From assembly GCA_963665015.2 (NCBI GenBank), contig CAXXSY010000004.1, positions 1,488,001 through 1,552,000 on the forward strand: DNA of 64,000 nt, read 5' to 3'. Position numbers and translations under genes: made by a program. This stretch comes from G963662655 sp963665015. GTDB taxonomy: Bacteria; Cloacimonadota; Cloacimonadia; Cloacimonadales; JAIOQZ01. How positions within the stretch are numbered: the first letter of the stretch is position 1; every line of letters starts with the position of its first letter. This document shows, one piece after another, positions 23,097 through 31,070 of the stretch. The notes under the pieces are model-generated. The model did not search any database, was not told the origin of the DNA, and saw only the letters and a program-made list of their open reading frames with translations.

Positions 23097-23882
23097 ATGG
23101 ACATCAACTGGATCGGACTGGGGCTCAGCGCACTGTTGCTGATTATCCCCATCGTGATTTCGCGCCTGAAGAAGCTGAACCTGGTGACGACGCTGCTCAA
23201 GGCGTTCGCGCGCATGGTGATTCAGCTCGCCATGATCGGACTGGTGCTGGAGTACCTCTTCAAGTGGAATCATCCCGCTTCGACCCTGGGCTGGATGCTT
23301 GTCATGATCGGCGCCGCGGTCTATACGATCATCTCGCGCCTGGAGATCAACTGGCGGTTCCTGCTACCGGTGATTGTTTTTCCGCTCCTGGCATCGACCC
23401 TGATTGTCATGCCATTTGTGATCTACGTCGTGGTTCGGCCCGATCCCATGCTCGACGCGCGTTTCCTCATTCCCATCTTCGGCATGGTGCTGGGCAACGG
23501 CATGAACAGCACCGCGCTGGCGCTGGAGCGATTCCACAGCGATATCAAGAGCAGCCGCAAGGAATACTACACCTACATCGCCATGGGCGCCACGCCGAGA
23601 GAGGCGACCTTCGGATTCTGCCAGAAAGCGCTCAAGAGCTCCATGATGCCGAGGATCATGAATATCTCCGCGATCGGTATCATCGCTCTGCCCGGCATGA
23701 TGAGCGGTCAGATTCTCAGCGGGGCGAGTCCGGCGACCGCCATCAAATACCAGATCATGATCATGATCGCCATCATCACGGCGGTGACGCTGACCGTGTT
23801 TCTGGCGTTACGTCTGTTCACCGCAAGGATGTTCGACAACGATTTCCTGCCGCTTCCCGAGGTGATGGATTCCGATCTGTAG
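23097..23882 (+). CDS. UPF0014/FetB-like ABC permease
   Basis: 261 residues with about seven membrane segments. UPF0014 hallmarks: R-M-V-I-Q-L near 41-46, GNGMNSTALALERFHSDI, ALGATPREA-like YIAMGATPREATFGFCQKAL, LPGMMSGQILSGASPATAIK and YQIMIMIAIITA. It is the membrane part of the transporter whose ATPase is encoded immediately upstream. The substrate is inferred to be iron or another metal. Confidence 0.87.
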   Translation: MDINWIGLGLSALLLIIPIVISRLKKLNLVTTLLKAFARMVIQLAMIGLVLEYLFKWNHPASTLGWMLVMIGAAVYTIISRLEINWRFLLPVIVFPLLASTLIVMPFVIYVVVRPDPMLDARFLIPIFGMVLGNGMNSTALALERFHSDIKSSRKEYYTYIAMGATPREATFGFCQKALKSSMMPRIMNISAIGIIALPGMMSGQILSGASPATAIKYQIMIMIAIITAVTLTVFLALRLFTARMFDNDFLPLPEVMDSDL

Positions 23883-24031
23883 AACTGATTGATAGTTCAT
23901 ATTATGCGATTTCAACGCTTACGCAATTTTCAGGTTGCATTGTTTCAAACAAAATCATTGACACGCTGGATGTACCTCGAATCTTTGCATCGAACTGAGA
24001 GGTTCGTGTTTCACAAAAGGAGGAAAAAAAC

Positions 24032-25279
24032 ATGGCGAAAGTACGTCCATTCAGAGGTTTGAGACCTGCACCGGATAAAGCGAAAGAAGTGGCTTCGTTA
24101 CCCTACGATGTAATCAACTCCGCCGAAGCGCGTGAGATGGCGAAGGGGAAGCCTCATACATTTCTGCATGTCGTGAAACCCGAGATCGATCTTCCGGAAG
24201 ATATCGACCTGTACGATGAGAAAGTGTATCTGAAGGGTAAAGAGAATCTTCAGAAGATGATCCAGGACAAGGTTCTGATCCAGGACGAGAAGCCCTGTAT
24301 GTATCTGTATCAACAGGCGATGGGCTACCACAAGCAAATCGGTCTGGTGGTATGTGCCTCCGTGGAAGACTACGAAAACAACGTGATCAAGAAACACGAA
24401 CACACCCGCGCGGACAAGGAAGCCGACCGTATCCGTCACGTGGACACGCAAAACGCCAACGCAGGTCCCATTTTCCTGACCTACCGTGCTGAAGAAGAAT
24501 TCGACAAGCTTGTCGAAGCATACAAGAAAGAGCACGACCCAGTCTATGACTTCGTCGCGGAAGACGGTATCTGGCACACGCTGTGGACAATCGACGATGC
24601 CGGAATCATCGAGCGGATCGAGAAGACCTTCGACAAGATGGACAGCCTCTATGTCGCCGACGGGCATCATCGCTCGGCGTCCGCAGCGAAGGTCGGTGCA
24701 AAGCGTCGCGAAGCCAATCCCAACCATACCGGCGACGAAGAATACAACTTTTTCCTGGCTGTGCTTTTCCCGCACGACCAGCTCTATATTATGGACTACA
24801 ACCGCGTCGTGAAGGATCTGAACGGAAATTCGCAAGAGGAATTCATCGGCAAGATCAAAGAGAAATTCGAGATCGAGCCGCTTGAAGCCAACGGTGGATT
24901 CAGCCCCGAGAATCCGCACGAATTCGGTATGTACATGAACCGCAAATGGTACAAGCTGAGCGCAAAGAAGGGTACTTTCGACAGTAAGGACCCCGTCGGT
25001 TCGCTGGATGTTTCCATCCTTCAAGACAATCTCCTCTCGCCGATCCTGGGCATCGAGGACCCTCGAAAGGACAAGCGGATCGATTTCGTGGGCGGAATCC
25101 GCGGTCTGGAAGAGCTTCGCAAGCGTGTTGACGCGGGTGAGGCGGTCGCGTTCGCAATGCGTCCCACCACCATCGAGCAGCTCATGTCGATTGCCGATAC
25201 AGGAAACGTCATGCCGCCAAAATCGACCTGGTTCGAGCCGAAACTGCGTTCCGGAATCGTGGTGCATCTGCTCGACTAA
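24032..25279 (+). CDS. DUF1015-family protein
   Basis: A 415-residue cytosolic protein. Family marks: VRPFRGLRP at the start, VASLPYDVINSAEAREMA, HEHTRADKEADRIRH, YVADGHHRSASA in the middle and SILQDNLLSPILGIEDPR. Conserved in many anaerobes and sometimes found near serine and threonine metabolism genes, but no activity is established. It has a very strong AAAGGAGGA site and codon use typical of well-expressed genes. A TTGACA lies at 23958-23963. Confidence 0.9.
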   Translation: MAKVRPFRGLRPAPDKAKEVASLPYDVINSAEAREMAKGKPHTFLHVVKPEIDLPEDIDLYDEKVYLKGKENLQKMIQDKVLIQDEKPCMYLYQQAMGYHKQIGLVVCASVEDYENNVIKKHEHTRADKEADRIRHVDTQNANAGPIFLTYRAEEEFDKLVEAYKKEHDPVYDFVAEDGIWHTLWTIDDAGIIERIEKTFDKMDSLYVADGHHRSASAAKVGAKRREANPNHTGDEEYNFFLAVLFPHDQLYIMDYNRVVKDLNGNSQEEFIGKIKEKFEIEPLEANGGFSPENPHEFGMYMNRKWYKLSAKKGTFDSKDPVGSLDVSILQDNLLSPILGIEDPRKDKRIDFVGGIRGLEELRKRVDAGEAVAFAMRPTTIEQLMSIADTGNVMPPKSTWFEPKLRSGIVVHLLD

Positions 25280-25285
25280 TAATTT

Positions 25286-26443
25286 ATGCTTACCAAGATC
25301 GTAAATGGCTGTGGATGGCTAATAATTTGTATCGGGAGGCTCCTTTCATGGATCTTCCCGATACCTGTTCACACGAAACATTTCTTCTTTCTAAGAACCT
25401 TTTGTACCGGTGGCGCACAGAAAGTGCATCTGGATATCGCGAAAGCCCTGAAGGATGTGCACCCTGTTTTCATCTTTACGAATAAATCGATCAATCAGCA
25501 TTTTCTGGACGACTTCCGGCGCATCGGCCCAGTATATCAACCGAACAGAATCGTCAATCATATCACGAAATTTCCAGCGGAACATCTTATCATTGGATAC
25601 TGGTCTTCGATCATCAATCGCTCCGAAAATTCGGTCGTATTCATCGGCAACAGTCCGTTCGGCTACAGGATCGTGCCCTACCTGAAGGCGGAACGAATCG
25701 TCGATATTATCCATGCGGCGTCGATGTACGTGCAGAAATACTGGCTGCCGGTTTACAGGCATCTGGACAAGCGGGTGTTCATCATCGAGCATGCGCGCAA
25801 ATGGATGCTCGAACAATATCCCCGCCTCGGCATTTCCAAGCCGGACGATCAGGAGTTCGTCGTGATCAGCAACGTAGGGTACATCGACGAGAAGCCGAAG
25901 AAGAGGACGTTCGAACCTCCGTTGAAGGTGGTCTTTGTCGGACGAAACGGCAGAGAGAAGCGGGTACACCTCTATTTCGAGATTGCGAAAGCGCTACATC
26001 CTCGAATCAAATTTTCCCTCATCGGTCCCTTCGAGGAAGCCATACCGGAAGTGCATAATTACGGTCTGGTGCTCGAACAAAACCGGCTTCACGACGTGGT
26101 TCGCGAGCACGACGTCATTCTCTGCACATCCTCGTCGGAAGGCTTTCCCCTGACGATCATGGATGCGATGGGCGTGGGCGTGGCGCCGGTCACGACGGAT
26201 GTCGGCGGGATTCCCGATCACATACGAGATCACCAGAACGGCATCCTGATCCGGGACAGGGAAGATGAGGATGGGATCGTGCATGATTTCGTGACCGCGC
26301 TGAATGAACTTGCTTCCGACCGCGCTCTTCTCGAACGTCTCTCCGAAAACGGATATCGGTATGCCCGTGATAATTTCTCCGTCGAACGGTTCAACAGAAT
26401 ATACCGAGACATCTTGTTGAGCGGTCGAGCCGACACCAAATAA
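25286..26443 (+). CDS. GT4-type glycosyltransferase
   Basis: 385 residues. After an N-terminal hydrophobic segment (WLIICIGRLLSWIFPIP) the protein has the two Rossmann-like halves of GT-B enzymes. The C-terminal half has KVVFVGRNGREKR, then SSSEGFPLTIMDAMGVGVAPVTTDVGGIPD, where the E-x7-E pattern and the sugar-nucleotide loop match GT4. It begins seven bases after the DUF1015 gene without a good ribosome site. First of three transferase genes likely to build a surface polysaccharide or lipid glycan. Confidence 0.85.
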   Translation: MLTKIVNGCGWLIICIGRLLSWIFPIPVHTKHFFFLRTFCTGGAQKVHLDIAKALKDVHPVFIFTNKSINQHFLDDFRRIGPVYQPNRIVNHITKFPAEHLIIGYWSSIINRSENSVVFIGNSPFGYRIVPYLKAERIVDIIHAASMYVQKYWLPVYRHLDKRVFIIEHARKWMLEQYPRLGISKPDDQEFVVISNVGYIDEKPKKRTFEPPLKVVFVGRNGREKRVHLYFEIAKALHPRIKFSLIGPFEEAIPEVHNYGLVLEQNRLHDVVREHDVILCTSSSEGFPLTIMDAMGVGVAPVTTDVGGIPDHIRDHQNGILIRDREDEDGIVHDFVTALNELASDRALLERLSENGYRYARDNFSVERFNRIYRDILLSGRADTK

Positions 26444-26480
26444 GCTTGACAGGAAAGCCCTGAGCTAAATACCTTTAAAT

Positions 26481-27461
26481 ATGAAACAACGCAATATCGT
26501 CGATCGATTGCCGCAAAATCCCGTTTTCCTCGTGATCCGCAATTCGTCTTTGGGGAACGCGATCATGGACAGCCCGATCTTCCCCTGGCTGAAAAAGCAG
26601 TGGCCGACTGCGAAGACCGTTGCCGTGTTCGATCCGGTGAGTGCGCAGCTCTTCGAGGCGGAGGGCTCCATCGACAAGATCATCGTGTTGCCGTACAAGG
26701 CGGGATGGCGTCGTTTGATGAAGGTGCGGAAAGAGATTGCCGTGCTGAAGCCGGATGTCTCGATCCACCTCAAGACGGGCGTTCGCTACGAACTGCTTGC
26801 GCTATTGGCGAGGTGCCCCATCCGGATCGGTTTCAAGCTCAAGGGATCGCCGCAATACCTCACCCATCGCGTGTCGAAGCCTGTGGGCGTCCACGCATCG
26901 CAGTTCGCGAAAGACCTCGCCAGGATTCTGATACCCGATGCCGAGCTCGACACGCCGAAGCTGCGCGTCCCGGAGGAGAGCTTCCGGGAGGCGGACCAAA
27001 TTCGGAACAGGCTCGATTTGTATCTCGTACTGCATCCGGGCGGCGGAACGATCGGCAGCGACAACTGGAATCACCGACTGTACGCCGAAGTATTGGATAA
27101 GCTCGCACGACCGACCATCGTGATCGGATCCGTGCAGGAGCAGGAGACCTTCCGTAAGACTTGCGACCTGCCACACGTCCATTTCGCGGGTAAGACATCC
27201 ATCCGGACGGTGGCGGGATTGATCGCGTCGTCGCGGGTTTTCATCGGAAACGACAGCGGTCCGGCACATATCGCGGAAGCGCTCGACACCCCCGCGATCA
27301 TCGTCTATCAATCAAACGACAACAACTATATCCGGTGGCGTCCACTCAATCCGACGACGCTTACCGTCTTCGCTTATAAGACGACCGGAGAGAATGTCGA
27401 ATCAATCCTCTCGTTTATCAACAATATCGAAAAGGACAGTACATGCCGTTCAGAATCTTGA
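26481..27461 (+). CDS. Glycosyltransferase family 9 (heptosyltransferase-like)
   Basis: 326 residues. GT9 marks: NSSLGNAIMDSPIFPWLKKQ near the N-terminus, LHPGGG around residue 185, and FIGNDSGPAHIAEALDTPAIIVY in the C-terminal half, where the GNDSGPAH loop binds the ADP-heptose nucleotide. LPS inner-core transferases belong here, which fits a didermic host. It overlaps the next GT gene by 19 bases. Confidence 0.88.
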   Translation: MKQRNIVDRLPQNPVFLVIRNSSLGNAIMDSPIFPWLKKQWPTAKTVAVFDPVSAQLFEAEGSIDKIIVLPYKAGWRRLMKVRKEIAVLKPDVSIHLKTGVRYELLALLARCPIRIGFKLKGSPQYLTHRVSKPVGVHASQFAKDLARILIPDAELDTPKLRVPEESFREADQIRNRLDLYLVLHPGGGTIGSDNWNHRLYAEVLDKLARPTIVIGSVQEQETFRKTCDLPHVHFAGKTSIRTVAGLIASSRVFIGNDSGPAHIAEALDTPAIIVYQSNDNNYIRWRPLNPTTLTVFAYKTTGENVESILSFINNIEKDSTCRSES

Positions 27462-28534
27462 TTTCGAACTCGAATCCACCCGACCTTTGGGGAGGTGGTG
27501 AGATGTGGCTGATGGATATGGCGCGGGACCTGCGCGACGAAGGTCATTTCGTGACCATCAATTCACACCGTGAGTCCAGGCTTTACAAGGAAGCCCAGAA
27601 AGCGAATATCGACGCGTGCGACTTCGGTATCCGCAGCAATATCGACTTCCTGCGCGCCCCGTATTTTGCCCTTAAGGTACGAAAGTACGACGTGATCGTC
27701 ACCAATATCGTCCGCGATGTCAAGACGGTCGGGCTGGCGGGAAAGCTCGCGGGTGTTCCCGTGATCATCTCCCGGCAGGGCATGATCCTTGTCGGCCCCA
27801 AGAAACGGCACGGTTTGTATATGAAGCTGGTCGATGTGATCCTGACCAACAACCACACCCAGAAAGCGATCTACGACACCTATCCGTGGATGACGCCGGG
27901 TAAAGTCCGGGTGATCTACAATCGACTGCGGATACAGGGCGAGATCGAGCCGTACGACTTAAAGGGGCATCTCGGGATACCGGACGACTCGACGCTGCTG
28001 GTCTCGGTGGGCAGGCTGTCCGGCATGAAGGGCTTCGATCTGCTGCTGCCGGCCATCGCATCTGTCGCCGATCGATACCCGGGACTGCATCTCGCCATGC
28101 TCGGAACAGGTCCGCTCAAGGACGATCTCGAACGCCTCCGCAAGGAGCTTGGGCTCGAAAATCGCGTTCATTTCATGGGCTATCGTGAATCGCCCTGGCC
28201 GATGATTCAGGCTGCGGACGCACTGGTGTTGTCGTCCAGGATCGAGGGTTTCCCGTCGGTTGTGCTGGAAGCGATGGCACTGAAGACACCGGTGCTTGCC
28301 ACCAACGTCGGCGGGATCCGGGAGTTTGTTCGCGACGGCGTCAACGGCTATGTAATCCCGGAGGTGACACCGGAAGCGATGGCGGATACGATTACCCGTT
28401 ATATGGAATCGCCCCGGGATCATCAGAAGATCGTCGATAACGCGTACAGGATGGTGTACGAGGAGTTTTCGCGCGAGAAGACGCTGTCTCAGATGAACCA
28501 ACTGATGCAGGAGATTTACGACTCGAAACGGTGA
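27443..28534 (+). CDS. GT4 glycosyltransferase
   Basis: 363 residues, GT-B fold. The N-terminal NPPDLWGGGEMWLMDMAR contains the glycine loop. The C-terminal half has SVGRLSGMKGFDLLLPA, LGTGPLKDDLERL and the GT4 donor motif SRIEGFPSVVLEAMALKTPV with the E-x7-E pair. It overlaps the GT9 gene and ends the transferase cluster. It is followed by dispersed repeats and the insertion sequence. Confidence 0.92.
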   Translation: MPFRILISNSNPPDLWGGGEMWLMDMARDLRDEGHFVTINSHRESRLYKEAQKANIDACDFGIRSNIDFLRAPYFALKVRKYDVIVTNIVRDVKTVGLAGKLAGVPVIISRQGMILVGPKKRHGLYMKLVDVILTNNHTQKAIYDTYPWMTPGKVRVIYNRLRIQGEIEPYDLKGHLGIPDDSTLLVSVGRLSGMKGFDLLLPAIASVADRYPGLHLAMLGTGPLKDDLERLRKELGLENRVHFMGYRESPWPMIQAADALVLSSRIEGFPSVVLEAMALKTPVLATNVGGIREFVRDGVNGYVIPEVTPEAMADTITRYMESPRDHQKIVDNAYRMVYEEFSREKTLSQMNQLMQEIYDSKR

Positions 28535-28595
28535 TGTTTTTGTTATAGTGAATCAATCGTATAGGGCAAATGTCTGTGCCTGCCCGTCTCTATTG

Positions 28596-28785
28596 GTCCG
28601 CCAAGCTCCAGCTTGGCATTCCCTGGGAACGCGGACGTCCCCGTCCGCATCTTTCGCGCGCCCGTACTGGTCGAGTTGGATATCGGCGTCAACGAGTGAT
28701 AAAGAATGCAGGTTCAGGTTTTTCATTCTTCATAACCTACAGGTGCCTGCGTACCAGATATAGAAGAGGGCAGGCAAGGGTGCCT
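28596..28785. repeat. Compound dispersed-repeat block left of the insertion sequence
   Basis: Contains one inverted copy of family A (28600-28617), a family B unit (28621-28652: gggaacgcggacgtcc, ccgtccgc), a family D unit (28708-28752, gcaggttcaggtttttc followed by aacctacaggtgcctgcg), and a family C palindrome (aggcaagggtgcct at 28772-28785). The block 37398-37567 holds B and D units in related order. No gene is present in 28535-28785. Confidence 0.75.
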
Positions 28786-30392
28786 CAGACTGTTGACAAA
28801 GATGACCGTCCATTTTCCGTGCGGGATTTACAGCACATGAAAAAGGTTGTAGATATAGCATAAAACGCTTGCCATCAGAGGGATGCGCATTATTGTTGTC
28901 TCATATTTGAGGTAAATAATGCTGAAAAAAGAAATCGATTTTCAACCTGAGATGGAGTTCGTTAACATCGAGGATTTGGTTCCGAAGAATCACCTTCTGC
29001 GAAAAATCCAACGCCACATCGACTTTTCCTTTATCCTGAAGAATACAGCTCATCTTTATTGCGAAGATAATGGCAGGCCCCCCGTTCATCCGATCCGATT
29101 GTTCAAAATGCTGTTGATTGGTTATCTATTTGGCATCCGTTCCGAACGCCAGCTTGTTAAAGAGATCGAGGTAAATGTGGCTTACCGCTGGTTTTTGGGG
29201 TTTGGGCTGCTGGACAAGATACCGCACCATTCCGTATTTAGCCAGAACAGGCGAAGAAGGTTCACCGATAGCAAGGTGTTTGAGGAAATCTTTGTTGAGA
29301 TTGTCCGGCAGGGGATTGCGAAAGGTCTGGTCGAGGGAAAGATACTCTATACGGATTCGACCCACACGAAGGCAAACGCTAACAAGCAGAAGTTTAAGAA
29401 GATTGTGGTGGAAGAAGAGCCGAAAACCTATCTCAAAGAACTGGATAAAGACATCAACGATGACCGTGAGAAAAGGGGTAAAAAACCTCTACCGCCGCGA
29501 AAAGAAGATGATCCACCCACCAAAAAGATCAAGTCCAGCACGACGGATCCGGACAGCGGATACATGGTTCGAGACGGCAAACCCAAGGGCTTTTTCTTTC
29601 TGACTCAGCGCACGGTTGATTCCAAATGTAACTTCATCACGGATGTGGATGTATTCCCTGGCAATGTCAATGATTGTATCCCTTATCTAACGCTGCTCGA
29701 TCGGCAGATCGAACGGTTTGGATTCGACGTCAAAGCCGTCGGTCTTGATTCGGGATACAATACGTACTATATCTGTAAGAAGCTGCACGAACGAAAGATA
29801 ATGGGAGTGATCAGCCCACGTCGAGACTCGGGTCACAAAGGACTTTTCAGAAAATGGCGGTTCGACTATGATCCCATAAACGATTACTATGTCTGCCCAA
29901 ACGGGTGTATTTTAAGCTATCAAGGAACTAATCGGGATGGCAGTCAGGCGTATATATCCAACCCTGAAGACTGTCGTAAGTGTCCACTTCGAGATAAATG
30001 CACTGCGAGTAAGAAATGTCAAAGAATCGTGCATCGTCATGTCTGGCAAGACTATCGAGACGAGATAGACAGAAATCGGAAATCGTTCTGTGGAAGAGAA
30101 ATCTTCAAGGGACGAAAAGAGACGATTGAGCGGAGCTTCGCCAACGCGAAGCAACTACACGGATATCGATACGCAAGATACAGAGGATTGGAGAGAGTGA
30201 AAGAACAAGCCTACATGACCGCTATTGCCCAAAACGTGAAAAAGCTGGTCAACAGGCTTTTTCGTCTTTTTTTCGCTGGGGGCATATACGGCTTCCGATG
30301 CCCAATTTCAGCCTGAAAATCGTAAAATAGAACCGCTGTATTATGATTACAAGTGCACACGTTGCCGCAGACCATGCTTGGTCAACAGCCTG
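28786..30392 (+). mobile_element. IS1182-type insertion sequence
   Basis: About 1.6 kb with one transposase gene. The ends carry short inverted repeats: cagactgttgac at 28786-28797 and gtcaacagcctg at 30381-30392 (11 of 12 paired). Immediately outside each end is the same 14-bp sequence aggcaagggtgcct (28772-28785 and 30393-30406), itself a palindrome. It lies between further matching repeat units on both sides, so the insertion entered a family C hairpin repeat. Confidence 0.85.
28919..30316 (+). CDS. IS1182-family transposase
   Basis: A 465-residue DDE transposase that is intact. N-terminal domain: ENIDxxVPxNHLLRxI-like VNIEDLVPKNHLLRKI and HPIRLFKMLLIGYLFGIRSER. Catalytic core: ILYTDSTHTKANANK with the first Asp, VGLDSGYNTYYICKKL with the second, and the C-terminal ERSFANAKQLHGYRYARYRGLER holding the Glu and the conserved YR-x-R. 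A cysteine-containing insertion (CPNGCILSYQG, DCRKCPLRDKC) is typical of IS1182/IS5-type enzymes. GAGGT site before the ATG. Probably active or recently so. Confidence 0.95.
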   Translation: MLKKEIDFQPEMEFVNIEDLVPKNHLLRKIQRHIDFSFILKNTAHLYCEDNGRPPVHPIRLFKMLLIGYLFGIRSERQLVKEIEVNVAYRWFLGFGLLDKIPHHSVFSQNRRRRFTDSKVFEEIFVEIVRQGIAKGLVEGKILYTDSTHTKANANKQKFKKIVVEEEPKTYLKELDKDINDDREKRGKKPLPPRKEDDPPTKKIKSSTTDPDSGYMVRDGKPKGFFFLTQRTVDSKCNFITDVDVFPGNVNDCIPYLTLLDRQIERFGFDVKAVGLDSGYNTYYICKKLHERKIMGVISPRRDSGHKGLFRKWRFDYDPINDYYVCPNGCILSYQGTNRDGSQAYISNPEDCRKCPLRDKCTASKKCQRIVHRHVWQDYRDEIDRNRKSFCGREIFKGRKETIERSFANAKQLHGYRYARYRGLERVKEQAYMTAIAQNVKKLVNRLFRLFFAGGIYGFRCPISA

Positions 30393-30450
30393 AGGCAAGG
30401 GTGCCTGCGTACCAGATATTGAAAAGGGCAGGCAAGGGTGCCTGCCCCGC
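30393..30450. repeat. Dispersed repeat units right of the insertion sequence, family C
   Basis: Reads aggcaagggtgcct, then gcgtaccagatattgaaaag, then ggcaggcaagggtgcctgcc. The 28741-28785 sequence on the other side of the insertion sequence is the same composite unit with tagaagag in place of ttgaaaag. Confidence 0.75.
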
Positions 30451-30535
30451 TGATAATGATCCACTAACATAATATCAGTAAGCTGACGATCCACTTTCGC
30501 TATTTCGCTACGCAAAAGGAGATTGTTGAAAATAT

Positions 30536-31069
30536 CTCCGCTAACATGATTTCGCTACGCGAATTCACAGCGCTCATGTTTTCGTTTTCGCTTCGCGAAA
30601 GCCGAAAATGGAGATTGTCGAAAGTAACTCCGCTAACATGATTTCGCTATGCGAATTCACAGCGCTCATGTTTTCGTTTTCGCTTCGCGAAAGCCGAAAA
30701 TGGAGATTGTCGAAAGTAACTCCGCTAACATGATTTCGCTACGCGAATTCACAGCGCTCATGTTTTCGTTTTCGCTTCGCGAAAGCCGAAAATGGAGATT
30801 GTCGAAAGTAACTCCGCTAACATGATTTCGCTACGCGAATTCACAGCGCTCATGTTTTCGTTTTCGCTTCGCGAAAGCCGAAAATGGAGATTGTTGAAAA
30901 TAACTCCGCTAACATGATTTCGCTACGCGAATTCACAGCGCTCATGTTTTCGTTTTCGCTTCGCGAAAGCCGAAAATGGAGATTGTTGAAAATAACTCCG
31001 CTAACATGATTTCGCTACGCGAATTCACAGCGCTCATGTTTTCGTTTTCGCTTCGCGAAAGCCGAAAAT
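30536..31069. repeat. Tandem array of 92-bp repeats (five full, one partial)
   Basis: Units begin with ctccgctaacatgattt at 30536, 30628, 30720, 30812, 30904 and 30996, exactly 92 bp apart. The last one is cut off where the stop codon of the secreted-protein gene begins. Copies differ at only a few positions (for example gtcgaaagtaa against gttgaaaataa). Each unit contains two small hairpins: ttcgctacgcgaa and ttttcgcttcgcgaaag. It lies directly downstream of the 31071-33860 gene. Confidence 0.95.
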
Positions 31070-31070
31070 A

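Noticed and set aside
24098..25267. A 389-residue frame opposite the DUF1015 gene
   Set aside because: Antisense shadow; the DUF1015 frame has a strong ribosome site and family motifs.
30536..31069. CRISPR array
   Set aside because: The period is 92 bp with nearly identical units and no unique spacers; no cas genes lie nearby. It is a minisatellite-type tandem repeat.
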